Shown here: piece by piece, positions 1 to 11,147 of the stretch
How the letters are laid out: each line of letters starts with the position of its first letter
Position numbering within the stretch: the stretch's first letter is position 1
DNA from: Pegea sp. RAD2-039
Lineage: Eukaryota > Chordata > Thaliacea > Salpida > Salpidae
Assembly: GCA_034620365.1 (NCBI GenBank)
Contig: JAQGEQ010000170.1
Span: 124,001 to 188,000, forward strand
DNA length: 64,000 nt
Reading direction: 5' to 3'
The notes under the pieces: generated by a model
Seen by the model: only the letters and a program-made list of their open reading frames with translations
Told to the model about the DNA's origin: nothing
Databases searched by the model: none
Program-made: the position numbers and the translations under genes

Positions 1-127
1 GTAGAAGTCTAATAAATTGTAATAGAAACTGTAAAAAGATTTTTATCATCTTATCTATATTTGTAGCTTTTCCTGGCTACATGTTTTATTACATTTATTA
101 TCTTGAAAAAGTTCAATTTTTTTGTAG

Positions 128-229
128 CCATACACTGCAGCTCGTACCGATTTAGTCCGAGTAGATATCTCTATTGATCCAAACGTACAAGTAAAAAGAT
201 TTCGTGCCAACCTTGAAAAAAAGTTTTAA
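128..229 (+). CDS. 3'-terminal exon of an unidentified gene (partial)
   Basis: A T-rich 3' splice site ends at 127. It is followed by an open 34-codon stretch ending in TAA at 227-229, translating as PYTAARTDLVRV... and ending ANLEKKF. I do not recognise the family. A possible earlier exon at about 66-110 could not be joined with confidence. The stop lies only 224 nt before the ORP9 start on the same strand, so the two could be co-transcribed. It could also be chance open sequence. Confidence 0.4.
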   Translation, partial: PYTAARTDLVRVDISIDPNVQVKRFRANLEKKF

Positions 230-453
230 CATTACAAGAGAGAGAAAGAGATAATATTGAAATACTCAGAGTTTATATAAGCATTGAGTTGTATGTGAGA
301 AAGAAGTTTTTTTTCAGCTTTCTCAGTAACTTTTATTTTTTTCTTTGAGTTAGGTGTTACAAGCTATTGTTTGTCATTAGCTCTCAAGGTTTTATAAAAA
401 CAGATTATTTGCTTTACTTGTTAACCTGTTATACTTGAAACAGTTATTTAACG

Positions 454-3400
454 ATGAATAAGTTTAAAAAGGAAAGAAGAAAAAAAAAGCTACAAGATAA
501 TCTGACAACTGAAATAACTGTTAGGCATATCACAGAAGTTTCTGTTGATCCTGAAAATCCGAGATTTATGTTGGAAGAAAACGATCAATTAAATGATGGT
601 AAGATTCTTATTGACCTCTTAAAGTAGCTAATGATGTTGCAGCTTCACTACATAATTAATCACTAAAAAGTAAACCAGCGTTTAACCGTTGCTTCGCGCG
701 CACCAGTTTCACTACAACTTTCTACTTATTAGTTTCTATTTCCTATTTGAGACTTTTTTCACTAAGTTGACTTTCATTATAATCGTTAAAAGCCTTTGAC
801 ATTGTCATTACATAAAATAGGTTTGATTCAAATCACCAGAATTGTTTTCATTAATCAAAATTGACTTTTTAAGTAGATTTTTAAACAAAATTTAAAAAAT
901 AGTTCGAAATCTTATCGAAGAACAAATTTGAAATAAACTTTTTGAATTAATTTTAAAACTGATCAAGATTTTGAAGTGTTTATGAAGAAGAAACAGATTT
1001 TGTTTTTGTTTAGGTTCTCATCATGAACAACAGAAAAGTGTAATATCTCATTTACTCTCGCAAGTCAGTTGCAATTATTTCATTTACTTCCATCTTTTAA
1101 ACATCATAAATATCAATTATCAACAAACTAAATATTTATTTGCTAATTAAAGCTGTTGTTCGAAACTTCATTTGCATATTTGTCACTAAACATCTCGATT
1201 AGTTGAAAATCGGCATGGACCTCACTAAGGTTACTCTTCCCACTTTCATCTTAGAGAAGCGATCTCTTCTTGAGTTTTTTGCTGACTTATTTGCTTATCC
1301 TGATTTGTTCGTCGAGTAAGCACTGCTCATCACTAAATAACCAATCAGATGACGCCATTTGATTTTTAGCATCGCGCGGAAACCAACGCCTCTGACACGA
1401 ATGATTGCATGTGTCCGATTCTACCTCAGTACCTTCTCGGCTGGTCGGGAAAGTACCACGGCGAAGAAGCCCTACAACCCGATCATGGGCGAGTACTTCC
1501 GCTGCTTCTACAACATTGACAAGAAAGCAAATACAAACAATTTCAACTTCGACGGAATTGAAGAAGATCTTCAGGTCCTTCATCCTCTTCTCGATCTTTC
1601 ATTTATCGTGAATCTTACAGAAGAGCAATCCCTTGTATTGGATGAGCAAAGACGACCTCACCTTCATCAGCGAGCAAGTCTCGCACCATCCACCTGTCTC
1701 CGCCTGTTTTGCTGAACACACCAATCTAGGCATCAGATACGAGGGACATGTGTGGACCAAGTCCAAGTTCTATGGACTGTCAGTCGGCGTGGAGATGATT
1801 GGACCAGGTAACGATATAGTTTAAGGTGCTGAGGTGGATTTGGAAATGAGCGTATGACAGGCACAATCATCTTAATCAACAACGGTGAAGAATATGAGCT
1901 TATCTACCCAAATGCCGTCTGTCGTTCCATTCTCACCGTACCATGGACAGAGCTAGTGGGCGAAACAACCATTCGTTGTATCAAAACTGATTTAACCGCT
2001 AGAATTAAGTTCCACGCGAAACCGTTTTATCGTGGGCAGACTCACCGTATATCAGCTGAGATCAGGTGGAGACTTTGAAGGTTGATGTATTGATTTGATT
2101 ATTTAATGTTTAGTGAAAAGGGAGCCAACCAACCAGTTTGTACAATCGATGGTAGATGGGATGATCGAATCTTCATCCAACACACTGGCGGGGTTAGTTT
2201 CATGTGATCTTTGGATCTTTTCATGACTCTTCTTCAATTTACAGCACAAAGAGCTTCTCTTTGACAAGCTCGCTATGGTCAGATCCCCAAAACGTGTTCG
2301 GCTACCAAAAGATCAAGGTAAGAGCAAGTTTCTTGGTGAAAGATGTAGCTAAGAGTCGAGTCCTTCTCTAATAATCTTTTCTTTTGAGATTTAACTTTAT
2401 ATATAGAAACTCGCAATTTCTATCTACTTGATAGAACTGGTTGTAAACCAACTAGCAAGCAACTGGTTGTAAACCAACCAACCAGCAAGCAACTGGTTAT
2501 AAACCAACCAGCAAGCAACTGGTTATAAACCAACCAGCAAGCAACTGGTTGTAAACCAACTAGCAAGCAACTGGTTGTAAACCAACTAGCAAGCAACTGG
2601 TTGTAAACCAACCAGCAAGCAACTGGTTGTAAACCAACTAGCAAGCAACTGGTTGTAAACCAACTAGCAAGCAACTGGTTGTTAACCAACCAGCAAGCAA
2701 CTGGTTGTAAACCAACTAGCAAGCAACTGGTTGTAAACCAACCAGCAAGCAACTGGTTATAAACCAACCAGCAAGCAACTGGTTATAAACCAACCAGCAA
2801 GCAACTGGTTGTAAACCAACCAGCAAGCAACTGGTTATAAACCAACCAGCAAGCAACTGGTTGTAAACCAACCAGCAAGCAACTGGTTATAAACCAACCA
2901 GCAAGCAACTGGTTGTAAACCAACCAGCAAGCAACTGGTTGTAAACCAACCAGCAAGCAACTGGTTATAAACCAACCAGCAAGCAACTGGTTATAAACCA
3001 GTAAACCAGCAAGCAACTGGTTGTAAACCAATTAGCAAGCAACTGGTTATGGTTAAACCAACCAGCAAGCAACTGGTTGTAAACCAACCAGCAAGCAACT
3101 GGTTGTAAACCAACCAGCAAGCAACTGGTTGTAAACCAACCAGCAAGCAACTGGTTGTAAACCAACCAAGCAAGCCAACCAGCAAGCAACTGGTTGTAAA
3201 CCAACCAGCAAGCAACTGGTTGTAAACCAGCAAGCAACTGGTTATAAACCAACCAGCAAGCAACTGGTTGTAAACCAACCAGCAAGCAACTGGTTGTAAA
3301 CCAACCAGCAAGCAACTGGTTATAAACCAGCAAGCAACTGGTTGTAAACCAACCAGCAAGCAACTGGTTAGCAAGCAACTGGTTGTAAACCAACCAGCAA

Positions 3401-3864
3401 GCAACTGGTTGTAAACCAACCAGCAAGCAACTGGTTATGTTTGTAAACCAACCAGCAAGCAACTGGTTGTAAATGCAAGCAACTGGTTGTAAACCAACCA
3501 GCAAGCAACTGGTAACGTTATGTTGTGCAGATGAAATGGAGTCTCGACGAATGTGGTTCAAAGTCAGTGAACATTTGAAATTAAACAATGTTGAAGGAGC
3601 AACTCATTTCAAAAGTCAACTTGAACAAAAGCAACGTGAAGATGCCATCAACAGAGAAAAAAACGATGCCACCTACCGACCACAGGTAAGTCATTGATGA
3701 CGTCATCATTTAACTAGTAGATGGTTTTTTTCTTGCAGTTTTTCACCATTGATGAAAATAAAAACTGGATTTACAAATTTCGAGATCTCTATCATAAAGT
3801 CCCTCTACCTCATAAAACATATGAAGAACGAAGTTCAAAGACTTCTCGTGGGGGTAAAAGCTGA
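454..3864 (+). CDS. OSBPL9: Oxysterol-binding-protein-related protein, ORP9/10/11 group
   Basis: Lipid transfer protein with an OSBP-related ligand-binding domain; the family moves sterol, phosphatidylserine or PI4P between membranes. Ten exons join in frame: 454-598, 1014-1063, 1203-1315, 1370-1574, 1621-1807, 1861-2065, 2114-2192, 2245-2317, 3531-3685, 3739-3864, giving 445 aa. The family signature EQVSHHPP is at residues 189-196. Flanking blocks [17 protein letters not shown] and [14 protein letters not shown] match ORP9. No PH domain is encoded ahead of the lipid-binding domain, so the model resembles the short ORP9 form; an upstream exon set outside the model is possible. The eighth intron (2318-3530) is filled by a 26-bp tandem repeat. 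The poly(A) signal AATAAA is at 3964-3969. An acceptor-like CAG lies 10 nt before the ATG. Confidence 0.93.
2435..3512. repeat. 26-bp hairpin minisatellite inside an ORP9 intron
   Basis: About 41 head-to-tail units of 26 bp lie wholly inside the intron 2318-3530. Each unit contains an inverted repeat, CTGGTTG / CAACCAG, around a 5-base loop TAAAC, followed by a CAAGCAA-type linker. Units vary by point changes (GTAAAC to ATAAAC, CAACCAG to CAACTAG) and a few short insertions or truncations near 3001-3055, 3160-3180 and 3360-3480. Because 26 is not a multiple of 3, all three minus frames show a spurious repeating peptide ([12 protein letters not shown]), which is not a real protein. Confidence 0.97.
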
Positions 3865-3963
3865 TTGCTTCAAAAACTTCTAAACACCTCAAACCACTTG
3901 TTTTTTGTCTGTTTGTTATTCAACTGTCATTATTTCTGTTGTTTTTGTTGTTGAAAATCGGAG

Positions 3964-3991
3964 AATAAAATTCAAATCAAAATTATTTATT
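3964..3991. promoter_or_regulatory. Back-to-back poly(A) signals of convergent genes
   Basis: AATAAA at 3964-3969 on the plus strand lies 100 nt after the ORP9 stop. Its reverse-strand counterpart (TTTATT at 3986-3991) lies just after the HGSNAT stop at 4009. The two stop codons are only 144 bp apart, so the 3' UTRs must nearly abut or overlap. Confidence 0.65.
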
Positions 3992-4008
3992 GATTGATAA
4001 AAGTAAGT

Positions 4009-7000
4009 TCAAATTTTGAGGAAGAATCGAATTGAGAAGCAATAATAAGCGATAATGACCCAATAAGTAACTCCAAGTAAATTCATTATAAGCCATTCAG
4101 TGTGAGTTGCATGTTCGGTAATTCCCCAGCTGAATGGTACGTAATTAGCAAAAACTTCGTGACCAACATACAACAAAATACTGTTCATGCCTGAAAGTGT
4201 GACGTCAGAAAAAGGTCACGTGATAGCGAGATGATCGCGACTTACCGACGAAGCTGAGAGGCCGCCCGCTCCAAACTTTCTTCACATCGATGACGTAATA
4301 AAAGATCGCAATAATGATGTTGGCCATTGATGCTAGAGTCGTGACGTATGAGGTGCTCCTGGGGTGCAAATGGTCACAATACGTAGTGATGACGTCATAA
4401 GGGCTAACCAGAGATTCTTATTAACTGGAATCCATCCTTCGTTCATCGACGCGCGACACAAGATGATTGAGATGACGCCGAGAAGCAGGAACCACGCCAC
4501 CCAGTGAGTAATCCGTTTTCGTGAAGAGTAGTAGAGGAAGATCTTCCCTGCCTGAAGAGCAAAGTATCAAATCGGATAGTGATGACGTCATCACTGACCT
4601 GGCATCCCAGTAAAACCATGACACACCCGTTGATAGAACCCAAGACACCTTCAGGATCATAAGGGACTTTTTCATCATTTGTCAACATCGGATAGTAGAT
4701 ATTCTGAAGATGAAGAAGTTGAAGAAGCGATTTGATTGGATGTTGTTATCGTCCAATCACCTTACATGTAGGATGACCATACATATGCTTTTCACCAAAC
4801 AACCATCTATCAATATAACCAGCGGAACCACCAACACATGACTTGTTATAAGTTCCACCATTAGCAAGACCTCCAGGTCCAATGTACCCTCTACAAAAGG
4901 TTTTTCATCAAAATATGATTTGTGAAAAGATGAGTTAGCCACGTGGGACATCCAGGAACAGGGAGTAGGAAAGTGAGACACAACCACAAAGTTTCCAACA
5001 AAATCACAAGTATCCATTGATGCCAGTAACAGAGAACATCTTTAAACATATTCAGCGAAGGAAATCTTTCAAACGAATCTAAAAATGATGGTTAAAATTT
5101 AACTTGCCAGATCACGTGACTTGCAATTTAGTTAGATATTAACATAACTCACATGACTTCAAATCTGTTGCTGTGATGTGAAAAGCCCATTGCAGAAGAA
5201 ACGAGATGAAATACGCGACCGCAAAGCGCTGTAGAACTCCAGGAACTCGAAAAGTCGACCAAGAAGCTACAGGGAGTTGATTTTAGAAGAGACGGGACTT
5301 TTTTGACTTACTGTTGTGGTTGATGATAAAAGCTCCAATCGCAAACAAGATCAGTGTTCTACGGATTAGCTTATACGCGATTTCTCGCGTACTTGTCTTC
5401 CTTTTTATCAAACTTTCAACTGATAAAGTGATATTGACACCCATGAGAAACATGAACCACGGAAACACCAGGTCCGCCACTGTCAGCCCTGATAACACCT
5501 TCTAATTATTCTGATTACTTTGTAGATTTGAGAAAATATTTTTTTCATTATTTACAATTTGACTGAAAAGAAATTGTTGGTCGATTTCCGGAAGGAATTA
5601 AATTCAAACTTCAATCTTTCAAAATGCTTTTTATTTGAGTTTAAATTGAATTTTTAGACAAGATTGAAAGAAATGAGTTCTTCTGATCAAGCCAATTCAC
5701 ACAAAATTATCAATAAATTCATTTTCACGCTTTATACCATTCCAGGCAGAATGCTGAAAAAACCAGAAGCAGCCTCCATTCAAGTTGACAAAAATCATTA
5801 CCACAATACAAAGTCTGAAATAAATATAGATATGAAATAAAATGACAAACCATTCCAAGCTGAATGCCTGAAGAACCAGTAACTACCACCTCGAAAATTC
5901 ACAAATATCATAACAACTATACAAAGTCTGAAAAAGAACTTGCTGAAAAATTAAACTTAATACAAAAAAAATAAGGTTCGGACCCTCTGAAGGAATCAAT
6001 AGACTTCAATCTTTCGCGAGGTTGTGAGTCTTTATTTACAGTCTTTGAGAATGACGTCATCTGTTGGTTTTGATGAGTAGGAGAAGAGTCTTCTGCGGTT
6101 GATTCCTGTCAAGACACAGTTAAGATATGTTTTAAAAATTGAATAAATCGATTTTTGAAACAAATTTCAATTTTCAATGTTTGTAAAATATTCAATTGTC
6201 GCTTGAAAGTAATTAGCTAATAAAAAACAAAAATTTTGTTTGTTCATTGTGAAAATATTTCTAAGCAACAAACTTCTTGTATAAGAGCAGCATCTGGTTC
6301 ATCTTTTTCCATTTTGAAAACCCACAATTTTTCAGCTACCAGAAAAACAAATGCCAGACCAAAAAGTACACAAAAAGCCACCAAGATAGCTGACGATAAA
6401 AACATTTTGAATAATTCACAAATTACTTTTGAATCAACTTACGTAACATGCTGTTAATTGGTTCTTTCACTTTTTTAACTCTTATTTCACAATTATAAGA
6501 TGAATTCATGATAAAATTCATCTCATATTCTCCATGCTCTCCAAAATGATAATAAGTCGTCTGACTACAAAGAGAATATTTAAAATATAATCTTAAAAGT
6601 TGAGAATAATGCTTACTTGCAAGAAATAGTACTTAGATTGATAGTCAGAGGCCATCTTGTATCAACCAATAAACTTTGATTTGGTGAATGTCTATCAAGT
6701 TTTCCAATTGTATGAAAAGCACACTTTAAAATAGATTTCATTGAAACTCAATTTTAAAAAATCTACTTTTGTGGCTTTTAATTAAAAATATTAATTTATT
6801 ATCAATTTTAAGAAGCTCTCTTAAGCTCAGATACTATCAAGTAGTTAATTTGGTGAGGATAGTATAACTCTAATCTCCAACTACAGTTTTCCAGTTTCTT
6901 TGACTTGGTGATGTCAATTAAGAAGTTTTTATATCTTAAGTTTTTTTTCAAATATTTGTTACATTTGTATCAAATTTCACATTTATTTTAAGAAGTTTTG

Positions 7001-7554
7001 AAGAAGTCAACAAATAATTCTATATTTTAAATGAGACAAACCTGGTAACAAATATCTGATAAAATTGAAATTTCAATATCCTCTGCTTTCACTGAATCAT
7101 TCAAAGACCTGATGACAGTGAGTTTAGCTGTATCTATCTTGAATCTTAAATTCTTTTCAACTGATTCATCCTCATATGCTGTTATTAGTTGTTTTGTGGC
7201 AACTAAAATAAAATTTGATAAAAATAGTTGACAATAAATTTAAAATATCTAAATGATCATTAATTTTATATTTTATAACTAAACTATCAAATTTAACAAC
7301 TACAAAATCACTGGTTCATCGATAAAAGCACTAAAGAGTAAAATCCAGCAATCAACTACAGTTTCTTTGATATCTTTAATTTATTAATTGAGCAAATTGA
7401 ATAGGATGAAAGTTTAGTTTTTGGATAAAACAGCAAATTAACACACTTTGTAATATAAAATTATATTTTGCCTTAAAAATTACTTACTGGATGCAATAAT
7501 TGATAAAACAAACCACAAAGAGATTGGTTTAAAAACCATTTCTTCATTTAACAT
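4009..7554 (-). CDS. HGSNAT: Heparan-alpha-glucosaminide N-acetyltransferase
   Basis: Lysosomal membrane enzyme that transfers acetyl from cytosolic acetyl-CoA to terminal glucosamine of heparan sulfate. Exons on the minus strand: 7488-7554, 7042-7202, 6617-6723, 6443-6564, 6274-6389, 5984-6105, then either 5851-5927 or 5738-5814, then 5312-5488, 5153-5266, 4943-5078, 4761-4890, 4599-4703, 4409-4551, 4246-4358, 4009-4190. With one alternative exon the CDS is 1872 nt (623 aa). A signal-peptide-like start is followed by a cysteine-bearing luminal domain, a first membrane span ([17 protein letters not shown]), a cytosolic linker and a multi-span core. Diagnostic blocks are [61 protein letters not shown] and [13 protein letters not shown]. 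The poly(A) signal is at 3991-3986. Most introns are about 40-60 nt. Confidence 0.96.
5738..5927 (-). other. HGSNAT: Duplicated, mutually exclusive HGSNAT exons
   Basis: Two 77-nt exons (5851-5927 and 5738-5814) have the same phases, the same acceptor (cag|ACTTTGTAT) and proper GT donors. They encode alternative versions of the same segment: [19 protein letters not shown] and [19 protein letters not shown]. They differ at five residues (F/L, R/N, S/C, Y/F, R/Q). Both keep the histidine of the HSAWNG motif (model residue 253), which aligns with the region of the reported human active-site histidine. The gap between them (5815-5850) is only 36 nt, shorter than the other introns in this gene. 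Using both would add 77 nt and shift the frame, so only one can be used per transcript. Confidence 0.9.
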
Positions 7555-7570
7555 GAACAGATTTGTTTGT

Positions 7571-9279
7571 CTATAGGATTTGCAGTTTACAAAAGTAATC
7601 AAACCAAGGTAAACAGGGAACTCCCCCTAATAAAAAAATTTTATTCTTTCAAGTTTGTTTGTTTTATGTTAGACTGTTCAAAACAGACAGTAGCTTGCAT
7701 TTAAAAAAGTTTTATTAAAAAAATAAGATGAACAAAAGCTATATGAAGAATAATGTCGTAAATCTTAATTGATAACCTTACTTTGCATTATAGCTAAACT
7801 GTTGATAGAATTTTTTCATTTGTAACAAACAAAACAGCGCATAATGTCATTAATAGGTTACTCAAAAACCGTAAAATACCTAAAGTTAGTTTTCTGTGTC
7901 TATACTAAAAAATTCTATTACTTTGGTCTGCAGAGTACGCTGTCTTGCTAAAAAGTTTAACTTTAAACCTAAAATGATGAACAAATATAAATTCTTTAAC
8001 GGCCAAATATTTTCTACTCTTTTCTTACAATTTTTTTTTACCAAATTATAAAGCAATTAAAAATCAAATTATAAGTGCTACCGGTACGTTTGCCTTTATT
8101 TGTGGGTGCTGTAAGATGATCTATTTTAAAGATGCAACAGTTTGAACATCATGCTCGAATTCTACAGCTCAGATTTAAACTTCTTTCCTGGTCATTGCTT
8201 AAACCGATTCAGTTTTTATGAGCTTTTCTCTTAAATATTGTTCTTCGCAATGTTTCTTTGACCGGTGCTTTCCATAAAATTACTATTCTTTTTCGGAATC
8301 TAACTTCATTTGTTTTTTTCTAGAATCAAGTTTTAGTTTTTAGCAAAAGTTTTTTAATGTCTTAAATACAGTAATAAGCTAAATATAAACATGTGACCTC
8401 AGTCACCACCATAAAAAACTAGTATCCAATAAGATAAACAACTGATTAAAATTGACTAGCAGGGCTATTTTAATTTAAAGTGAATGTTCTATTAGGGCTA
8501 AAAGTCTTTCCCACTAAAATTCGAGACAAATGTGTAAGAGATATGAAACCTAGAAGCTGAGTATTACGCTTAAAATTTGACTAAACTTCTTTTTAGCAAA
8601 AATTTTAAAGATATTTTTGCGTATATAAACTGAAGCATAAACTTTCGTTAACTACATTGCCGAGTTGATACAGAAAATAAAACTATCCTTACACATCAAT
8701 ATGAAAATTATTCCTCAAAAATAAAAATAAAATGAATAAGATTTTTTATTATCTGTGAGCCTTAAATTTCCATTGTTCTGACTAGACCTGAAGCATTCAG
8801 GAAAGAGGGTTGCCTTACATAATTCACAAATAGTAATAAAGTTATGTGGAAAAGGAATACTAAGCATAGAAAAAGCTTGAACATCTAAAAAAAAGTCAAA
8901 GCTAAGTTTATATATACCATTAAAAATAGCATCTTATAGTTTTGTGAAAGTTTCTCAACTAATTGTTAAATTGTTTGATCTGCTGTTTGTAGAAATCATA
9001 CCAACTATGATATTTTAACCTAGTTGATAATTTTATGATATAATAAATATTTTTCATGCAATTTTTCTTATAAATTATGTGTATATTACTTAAATTAATA
9101 AATTATTATATGTTTAAAACTCCATTTTATTCCAGAGTGAGATTTTAATAAAATAAGCGCTAAAAGAACTTGTATCAGGCTGTTTATATTCACCAGTTTA
9201 TTCCATTTAATGTTGTAGATACCATTTAGTTTCGATTATTTTTGATTTTGGAAGAAATTTGCATTAAAAATTTTGTAGA
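7571..9279. other. Intergenic, divergent promoter region HGSNAT / LSM2
   Basis: About 1.7 kb of AT-rich sequence between the starts of two divergent genes. No convincing exon, repeat or RNA gene was seen. It must hold both promoters, but no clear core element could be picked out. Confidence 0.6.
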
Positions 9280-10262
9280 ATGGTAAGTACACTTTGTCTT
9301 ATTTTCATGAAAAGTAACTGATTTCTTTGTAAGCTTTATCATATCTTTTATTTTAATTCTGTTAAATATAAATTTAATATTAAAAATTTGACTTAATTAG
9401 TGATTATAAAAGTCTTGTTCCATAAGTTACACTAATTTATTCTATCATAAATTATTAGAATTATTTATTTAATTTTTCTAATAAGATTTAACATTTTTTA
9501 CAATTGTGAATATAAAAATTATTCTAAAACTCGTTTCACATTTTATCGATTAAATTTAAAAAAAAAATTTAGTAAAAACTTTATCTTTTACTGAACAAAA
9601 GGATGAAAAAAATAGTATGATAATTTTTATTTTTTAATCTGAAGTAAGCTAGACTTAATAATAATCAATTTAAACTTTCTGTAAACCTCATATATATAAT
9701 TATTTATTTTTTTATATAAAAACTCAATGAAAATATTTAAAAAATCAAATGTTTATGTTAGTTAGTAGTTTAATACTAATTAGAATTATTAATAAATTAT
9801 TTAATTTATAGCATTAGGAATAATTATCTTGTTATCTATACTCATGAAAACTTCGAATACAAAATTTAGTTCAATATCCTTTAAAACTAGATAAGTTAAT
9901 TTCTATTATTTTGTTTTCAGCTTTTTTATTCATTCTTTAAATCTCTAGTTGGGAAGGATGTTGTAGTTGAATTAAAGAATGATTTAAGTGTATGTGGCAC
10001 ATTACATTCAGTTGATCAGTATCTAAACATCAGATTACTTGACATCAGTGTAACTGATACTGAAAAGTACCCTCATATGGTAACTTTATGTTTTATTCTT
10101 TAATTGATTTCAACTTGTTAAAAATCATTCTTGCAGCTTTCAGTGAAGAATTGCTTTATTCGTGGATCTGTTGTTCGATATGTGCAGTTACCAGCTGATG
10201 AGATCGATACTGGGCTTTTACAAGATGCTGCACGTAAAGAAGCTACTCAAAGCAAACAATAA
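9280..10262 (+). CDS. LSM2: U6 snRNA-associated Sm-like protein LSm2
   Basis: Subunit of the LSm2-8 ring, which binds the U6 snRNA 3' end in the nucleus, and of the LSm1-7 ring, which acts in cytoplasmic mRNA decay. Exon 1 codes only the initiator ATG (9280-9282) and runs straight into a GTAAGT donor. Exon 2 is 9921-10079 and exon 3 is 10137-10262. The product is 95 aa, the usual length. The Sm1 motif is in VGKDVVVELKNDLSVCGTLH and Sm2 is around CFIRGSVVRYVQLP. A TTTTGTAG acceptor sits one base before the ATG, which would leave a 4-nt exon if it is used. The poly(A) signal is at 10396-10401. The 3' end converges on CRLF3. Confidence 0.97.
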
Positions 10263-10401
10263 AATCCTCATCACTTCAGCTTAATTCCTTTGATTATGAT
10301 AAAGGTTGTTATAAGAAATATGAACAATCTATTTAATGGGCATCTTTTATATCATATCATTTTGGTTGTTGTATTTTTAGAGAAATTTTCTAGCAAATAA
10401 A

Positions 10402-11147
10402 AGGTGGACTGATCATTCTTTGTATTTTCTAAATTGAAGTTAACAGATGTTCACTTGTTATTTTTAAATGTAGCAGTACTAGCAGAGTATTATTTCCATT
10501 TTCGCAAAAAAAATTACAAAATTTAACTGATTGTATTTATCATAGTGAGATACAATAAAGTAAATAATTAAGTATTAACAAGTCCGTCTTTGATACTTCT
10601 ATTACATCAGATGTTGTACGCAAGTTAAAACACAAATACAATCGACACAAAATTAGTTTTCGTATCACTCGAAGCAAGTAACAAATAGTACTTTGAATAA
10701 AATGACCATGCAGAGTGTGAAAGTTAGCCTACGATACTATAAAAGGCAGAAATAGTCGGATTTTAGGTGCATATACTGACTTGTGATTTTAGAATCAACT
10801 AAGCAAATAATTTTATATACAACAACATAAAGTATTTAGCAAGAAAATGTCCATCTACATTACTACTATGATTGAACTCACCAAGAAGCCGACTTCAACA
10901 GAAAACTAGGAAGATTAAAAAGAACAAAATAATCAAATTAACAGACTACTTGATATTTGATAATATCGCTTGGCTAGAAGCTGGTTTTAGAAAGTAAAAT
11001 GTATCAAGAATCATTGAAATGATGTATATATAAAAAGGTGGAATAATATATTCTAGATTACAAATGATTAATATAAGAAAGCAAGATGGAAGACTCATAA
11101 TAATATTTTAAAAGAGATACAAATAGATTGTATATGTTGATGGCAAG
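10402..11147. other. Intergenic between convergent LSM2 and CRLF3
   Basis: AT-rich sequence between two convergent 3' ends. It should contain the CRLF3 3' UTR. No gene, repeat or RNA feature was recognised. Confidence 0.5.

Noticed and set aside
2435..3512. CRISPR-like array
   Set aside because: Units abut directly with no unique spacers, and the locus is in a eukaryotic intron.
2420..3588. Long minus-strand frames with a repeating [12 protein letters not shown] peptide
   Set aside because: They are translations of a 26-bp minisatellite inside an ORP9 intron. The same peptide appears in all three frames because 26 is not divisible by 3.
5738..5814. Second HGSNAT exon copy as a decayed duplicate
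   Set aside because: It has intact splice sites, the same length and phase, no stop, and keeps the HSAWNG motif, so active alternative use is more likely than decay.
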